Made by a program: the position numbers and the translations under genes. Below the pieces are notes generated by a model. It ran no database searches. It was not told the DNA's origin and saw nothing but the letters and a program-made list of their open reading frames with translations. From Candidatus Nomurabacteria bacterium (lineage in GTDB: Bacteria > Patescibacteriota > Minisyncoccia > Phycocordibacterales > UBA2100), in the NCBI GenBank assembly GCA_943359705.1, contig CALRIB010000038.1, forward strand, positions 1 through 7,948: DNA of 7,948 nucleotides, in the 5' to 3' direction. Of the stretch, positions 5,836 to 7,948 are shown in pieces (the first letter of the stretch is position 1; the number at the start of each line of letters is the position of its first letter).

Positions 5836-6603
5836 CTACTGTACCGGAGTGGGCGGCAAAATCGGGAGTATATCGATGGGGCCTACCGACAGCGTGAAGG
5901 GATCGGCCCAGGTGAACGCGAGATCTTGGGTCTGACCGGGGTCAACGCGCGTCAGGGTAGTAGCCGAGGCCGCAAAGGCGTTGCCCGCAGAGTCGAAGAT
6001 CACTGCGATGAAAGACGGCGCGATAACGCTCGCGACGGACGTGTTCTCGACGCGTGCCGTGAGCCGCGGCGCACTCTGCGTGTCGGAGACCTGCTTATTC
6101 CCTATCGTCAGTACTCCGATGTTGCTCATCATCCGCTCCCAGACGAGCGGCTGCGTAAATTCAAAATACGTGTGGGCGACCACGCGATTTCCCGTGCTGA
6201 TAGCGCCGGCAAACACCGGCGTAATGCCTCCCGGCATGATGTACGTTGTTCCGTTGCGATCCGCTATGAGCACGTTTTGTGAATCGTACAAACCGAAATG
6301 GTAGCCGACGCGGCGAACGCCGGCGGACTTGTTGGGATTCTGAATGTACGCGACCGCGCTGTAGCTGCCGTCCCGCGCCTGAAAGGCGCGCGACCACAAG
6401 ACCGAACTCGGCGTCAGCGTTCGCTCATCGAGCAATCGGCATGGCCCGCCTTTGTCGGGCGCCGTCTCATCCTGATTCTGCTTGCCGTCAAAACAAGTCG
6501 GCGGCTGGTAGAGGAAGTACGCCGCAGGTATGCCGATGACGACGGCAAAAAAGACGAGCACTCCCAGAAGATAGCTAGTTCGTCTCCTTGAAGCCCATGA
6601 CAT
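5836..6603 (-). CDS. Membrane-anchored protein with Cys motif and two FxLYD-like segments, function unknown
   Basis: The product is 255 residues from the ATG at 6603. MSWASRRRTS is followed by one membrane helix (about 11-32), then a motif PTCFDGKQNQDETAPDKGGPC (35-55) resembling the CxDGxxNxxExxVDCGGxC element; here the middle cysteine is replaced by K51, leaving C37 and C55. The outside part holds two beta-rich stretches with FxLYD-like character: HFGLYDSQNVLIADRNGTT (102-120) and, after LTARVENTS, FIAVIFDSAGNAFAASATTL (198-217) with a PGQTQDLAFTW ending. It finishes proline-rich (LPPTPVQ). An upstream ATG at 6630 would add nine residues, but it overlaps the promoter spacer, and the 6603 start fits a -10 box 8 nt away and the MSW start I recall in related proteins. 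It lies 4 nt ahead of rodA, which hints at a role in wall growth or its regulation, though this is only context. Confidence 0.82.
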   Translation of the reverse strand: MSWASRRRTSYLLGVLVFFAVVIGIPAAYFLYQPPTCFDGKQNQDETAPDKGGPCRLLDERTLTPSSVLWSRAFQARDGSYSAVAYIQNPNKSAGVRRVGYHFGLYDSQNVLIADRNGTTYIMPGGITPVFAGAISTGNRVVAHTYFEFTQPLVWERMMSNIGVLTIGNKQVSDTQSAPRLTARVENTSVASVIAPSFIAVIFDSAGNAFAASATTLTRVDPGQTQDLAFTWADPFTLSVGPIDILPILPPTPVQ

Positions 6604-6611
6604 ATGCGGGA

Positions 6612-6640
6612 ATTGTACCGCAAGAGCCATTCATTGACAT
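6612..6640 (-). promoter_or_regulatory. Putative promoter of the FxLYD protein-rodA pair
   Basis: On the minus strand ATGTCA (6640-6635; 4 of 6) and TACAAT (6617-6612; 5 of 6) are 17 nt apart, and the -10 box ends 8 nt before the ATG at 6603. This supports the shorter start and a near-leaderless transcript. Its -35 box lies on top of a consensus TTGACA facing the other way. Confidence 0.5.
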
Positions 6641-6662
6641 CCAGGCACGGCAGGAACACGAT
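6634..6662 (+). promoter_or_regulatory. Putative promoter of the small membrane protein gene
   Basis: A perfect TTGACA (6634-6639) is followed after 17 nt by CACGAT (6657-6662), a weak -10 box with 3 of 6 matches. GATACA at 6660-6665 is an alternative at a long spacing. The start codon is at 6689, which leaves a leader of about 20 nt that includes the ribosome site. The -35 box shares bases with the divergent promoter. Confidence 0.35.
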
Positions 6663-6677
6663 ACATCAAGACCTACC

Positions 6678-6683
6678 AGGAGG
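6678..6683 (+). promoter_or_regulatory. Consensus Shine-Dalgarno site AGGAGG
   Basis: AGGAGG lies 5 nt before the ATG at 6689. It is the only full consensus ribosome-binding site ahead of any gene in the window and fixes the start of the small membrane protein. Confidence 0.85.
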
Positions 6684-6688
6684 CTCCC

Positions 6689-6958
6689 ATGAATGACAGT
6701 GAACGCCTGTTACCAGCTCTCGCGGCCGGAATCGCGAGCATTGCCTTCGGCATTGTGATGGCAGTACTGCACTATTTCGTGATTCTCGCGAACACGCACG
6801 GAGCACTTGCCGTCGATATCGCTCTCCCCTTTTTCGTGGCAGCGCTCGTTCTCGCGTGGCGAAAGGATCGATTCGACATACGTCGGAAAGCTGCAGAAGA
6901 TGCGGCCGCTGCGCTCGAAAAGAAACTCCATCCGGACGCGAAACCACCCCCAACCTAA
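6689..6958 (+). CDS. Small two-helix membrane protein, function unknown
   Basis: I do not recognise this 89-residue protein. Two hydrophobic helices are clear, at about 8-33 (PALAAGIASIAFGIVMAVLH onward) and 38-57 (GALAVDIALPFFVAALVLAW). They are joined by a very short NTHG turn and followed by a charged tail (RKDRFDIRRKAAEDAAAALE onward) that could form an amphipathic helix or short coiled coil, and a PPPT end. The positive residues after helix 2 suggest that both ends face the cytosol. The reading frame is supported by the AGGAGG site 5 nt upstream of the ATG, a TTGACA box further upstream, and a stem-loop covering the stop codon. It stands alone on the plus strand between a divergent and a convergent gene, so it is probably its own transcript. 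The hairpin-of-helices form resembles holin-like or small regulatory membrane proteins, but no motif points to one. Confidence 0.75.
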   Translation: MNDSERLLPALAAGIASIAFGIVMAVLHYFVILANTHGALAVDIALPFFVAALVLAWRKDRFDIRRKAAEDAAAALEKKLHPDAKPPPT

Positions 6959-6972
6959 GACGGTCGGGGGTG
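6945..6972. terminator. Stem-loop between convergent genes, possible shared terminator
   Basis: CACCCCC (6945-6951) pairs with GGGGGTG (6966-6972), and after one A-C mismatch ACC (6953-6955) pairs with GGT (6962-6964), leaving a six-base loop. The stem covers the TAA of the small membrane protein and starts 17 nt beyond the stop of the opposite gene. The plus-strand tail TTCGTTAT is only weakly T-rich and the minus side has GTTTCG, so termination is likely but not strongly supported. Confidence 0.45.
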
Positions 6973-6989
6973 TTCGTTATCGAGATGAT

Positions 6990-7948
6990 TCAAAGTTCTT
7001 GGAATCCCGGAACAATATTTACGGTCGCCGTGTTCGTGATGTGTGAGTTATCGAGTCCGCTGCAGCTGAGCAGATAGATAGTTTGCTGAGTGATAGCCGC
7101 GGTTGTTTGTCCACTCGACCCGGAGGAAGCGCCTGAGAAGGCTTGACCGTTGCCGGTTACGGAGCAGGAAGAGACGTTGGAGATGTTCCAGTAGAGTTTT
7201 ACCGCGTCACCCGCATGTACGATGCCCGGTATGGCTTGGAGGTAACCGGTCAACGAGCCTGTGGGTGTGTACGCGGGAGAAGGAGGGTTGACGCAGATAG
7301 ATGAGCCGCTCGAGCAAATGAGTCCGGAGGAACAAGCCGTGTCTACTCCGGTGCAGCTGTTGTGGACGTGAGTAGAGTCGGTGCAGGAGTAGCTCGGCAC
7401 GCAGGAACTAATGACGGTAACCTGGAGAGTTTGATATGTCGCCCATGACGGATAGGCAGTGGAATGAGCACGCGCGTTAAAGGTATAGGTACCGGCAGCG
7501 GTCGGAGTGAACGTAACGACCTTAGTGAGGTCGGGATTAGTGGTGTCGCCGAGTCCTCCTGAGGGGCCAGCGGGATTTCCCGTTGCGGCGTCGATGTTGT
7601 CTTCGACAAGTGTGTCTCCCGTCGATGTCGAGAAATGGGCGGTAATGGTGAGAGGTTGATTAGTGTAGTGGGTACCACCGTTCACTGTGAGCGTGGCAGT
7701 GGGAGCTGCGGGCAGGGTGACGTTAATCGACTGGGTGTCGTATGTGGCCCAGGCGTAATTATCGGTGCGTGCTCTCGCATAAAACGTCACGGTGCCGGGA
7801 GTCGAAGTGGAATATGAAATGATTTTCGGTGAAATGGCGTTGGTGTCGGCACCCAAGCCCGTTCCGAGCGGCGAATCAATATTGTCTTCCGCCAAGGTGT
7901 CTCCGCTGCCTGCGGTGAATGTTGAACTGACCGTGAACGGTTGGCCGA
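6990..7948 (-). CDS. Secreted or surface Ig-like repeat protein, C-terminal part (5' end beyond window)
   Basis: The frame is open to the right edge, giving 319 residues of the C-terminal part; a TTG near 7895 is merely an internal codon, since the repeat continues upstream of it. In order there are: an incomplete Ig-like beta repeat (GQPFTVSSTF, then GDTLAEDNID), a complete second copy (NQPLTITAHF, then GDTLVEDNID), a linker with six cysteines, and a final Ig/PKD-like domain (LTGYLQAIPGIVHAGDAVKL onward) with two cysteines in SSCSV and LLSCSG. It ends VNIVPGFQEL. The composition is rich in Ser, Thr and Gly with few charges, as expected of an extracellular protein, probably an adhesin or surface-layer-like fibre. 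The N-terminus, signal peptide and anchor are outside the window. The final domain and its C-terminal ending resemble those I recall at the ends of many Parcubacteria surface proteins. Binding partner unknown. Confidence 0.85.
   Translation of the reverse strand, partial: GQPFTVSSTFTAGSGDTLAEDNIDSPLGTGLGADTNAISPKIISYSTSTPGTVTFYARARTDNYAWATYDTQSINVTLPAAPTATLTVNGGTHYTNQPLTITAHFSTSTGDTLVEDNIDAATGNPAGPSGGLGDTTNPDLTKVVTFTPTAAGTYTFNARAHSTAYPSWATYQTLQVTVISSCVPSYSCTDSTHVHNSCTGVDTACSSGLICSSGSSICVNPPSPAYTPTGSLTGYLQAIPGIVHAGDAVKLYWNISNVSSCSVTGNGQAFSGASSGSSGQTTAAITQQTIYLLSCSGLDNSHITNTATVNIVPGFQEL
7293..7403 (-). other. Six-cysteine linker module in the surface protein
   Basis: Between the second Ig-like repeat and the final domain lies a 37-residue segment with six cysteines spaced C-x5-C-x9-C-x6-C-x5-C-x6-C. 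The even number and regular spacing suggest three disulfides outside the cell, like a small EGF- or knottin-like module. The rest of the seen protein has only two more cysteines. Function is unknown. Confidence 0.65.
7404..7948 (-). repeat. Tandem Ig-like domain repeat, 95-residue period (285 bp)
   Basis: The marker GDTL(A/V)EDNID occurs twice, with the aspartate codon at 7875-7877 and again at 7590-7592, a spacing of 285 bp or 95 residues. Each unit runs from a (N/G)QP strand through EDNID, a Gly/Pro-rich loop, a G-T-(V/Y)-T-F strand, an ARA motif, and WATY followed by a closing strand. The two copies differ at many bases, so this is an old duplication or a shared family rather than a recent tandem copy. 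The first unit is cut by the window edge and more units may follow. Confidence 0.8.

Noticed and set aside
5728..6282. 184-codon plus-strand frame opposite rodA and the FxLYD gene
   Set aside because: It crosses two real genes on the other strand and is rich in Arg/Gly with no domain.
1..7948. CRISPR array, tRNA or rRNA gene, insertion sequence, prophage or defence cassette
   Set aside because: No spaced direct repeats, cloverleaf-like segments, transposase or recombinase motifs were found; nearly all the sequence is accounted for by envelope genes.

Overview
The window looks like a piece of a Candidate Phyla Radiation (Patescibacteria) genome, most likely a Parcubacteria/Kaiserbacteria-type lineage. 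The reasons are: a palindrome that reads LPAGRQA inside a coding gene, a habit I associate with these genomes; a surface protein with Ig-like repeats, a Cys-rich linker and a C-terminus ending in VPGFQEL; a membrane-anchored CFDG...GGPC/FxLYD-type protein; small gaps between genes; and moderately high GC by eye. TGA is used as a stop by at least three genes, so this is the standard bacterial code and not the Gly-TGA code of Gracilibacteria/Absconditabacteria. The taxonomic call rests on family resemblance, not on a search.

Layout. Positions 1-3512 are all on the minus strand and read right to left as a compact run: a polyprenyl-phosphate sugar-1-phosphate transferase (2148-3512), an extended-SDR nucleotide-sugar epimerase (1224-2135), folD overlapping it by 4 nt (415-1227), then, after a 76-nt gap with a 13-bp inverted repeat, the first 112 codons of secD (1-338, cut by the window edge). 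A 52-bp divergent gap separates this run from a plus-strand GT4 glycosyltransferase (3565-4665). Its stop codon overlaps the stop of a convergent minus-strand rodA (4662-5831). rodA lies 4 nt behind a membrane-anchored protein with two FxLYD-like segments (5836-6603). An 85-bp divergent gap follows, with what look like back-to-back promoters, then a small two-helix membrane protein with a textbook AGGAGG site (6689-6958). After a stem-loop comes the 3' part of a large secreted or surface Ig-repeat protein on the minus strand (6990-7948, cut by the right edge).

How it fits together. Apart from folD, every gene with a recognisable role serves the cell envelope: first and later sugar addition to a lipid carrier (transferase, GT4), sugar-nucleotide supply (epimerase), elongasome glycan polymerisation (RodA), protein export (SecD) and surface display (Ig-repeat protein). 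FolD is the one cytosolic one-carbon enzyme, translationally coupled to the epimerase.

The most interesting signals are not an obvious new defence or mobile system. They are (i) the 20-bp palindrome inserted in frame near the N-terminus of RodA, (ii) a second split palindrome sitting on the putative secD promoter, (iii) a repeated promoter geometry in which the -10 box ends only 8-10 nt before the ATG, suggesting leaderless transcripts, beside one gene with a perfect Shine-Dalgarno, and (iv) substitutions at normally conserved FolD positions. No RNA genes, CRISPR arrays, insertion sequences or origins were seen, and no gene-free stretch exceeds 85 bases.
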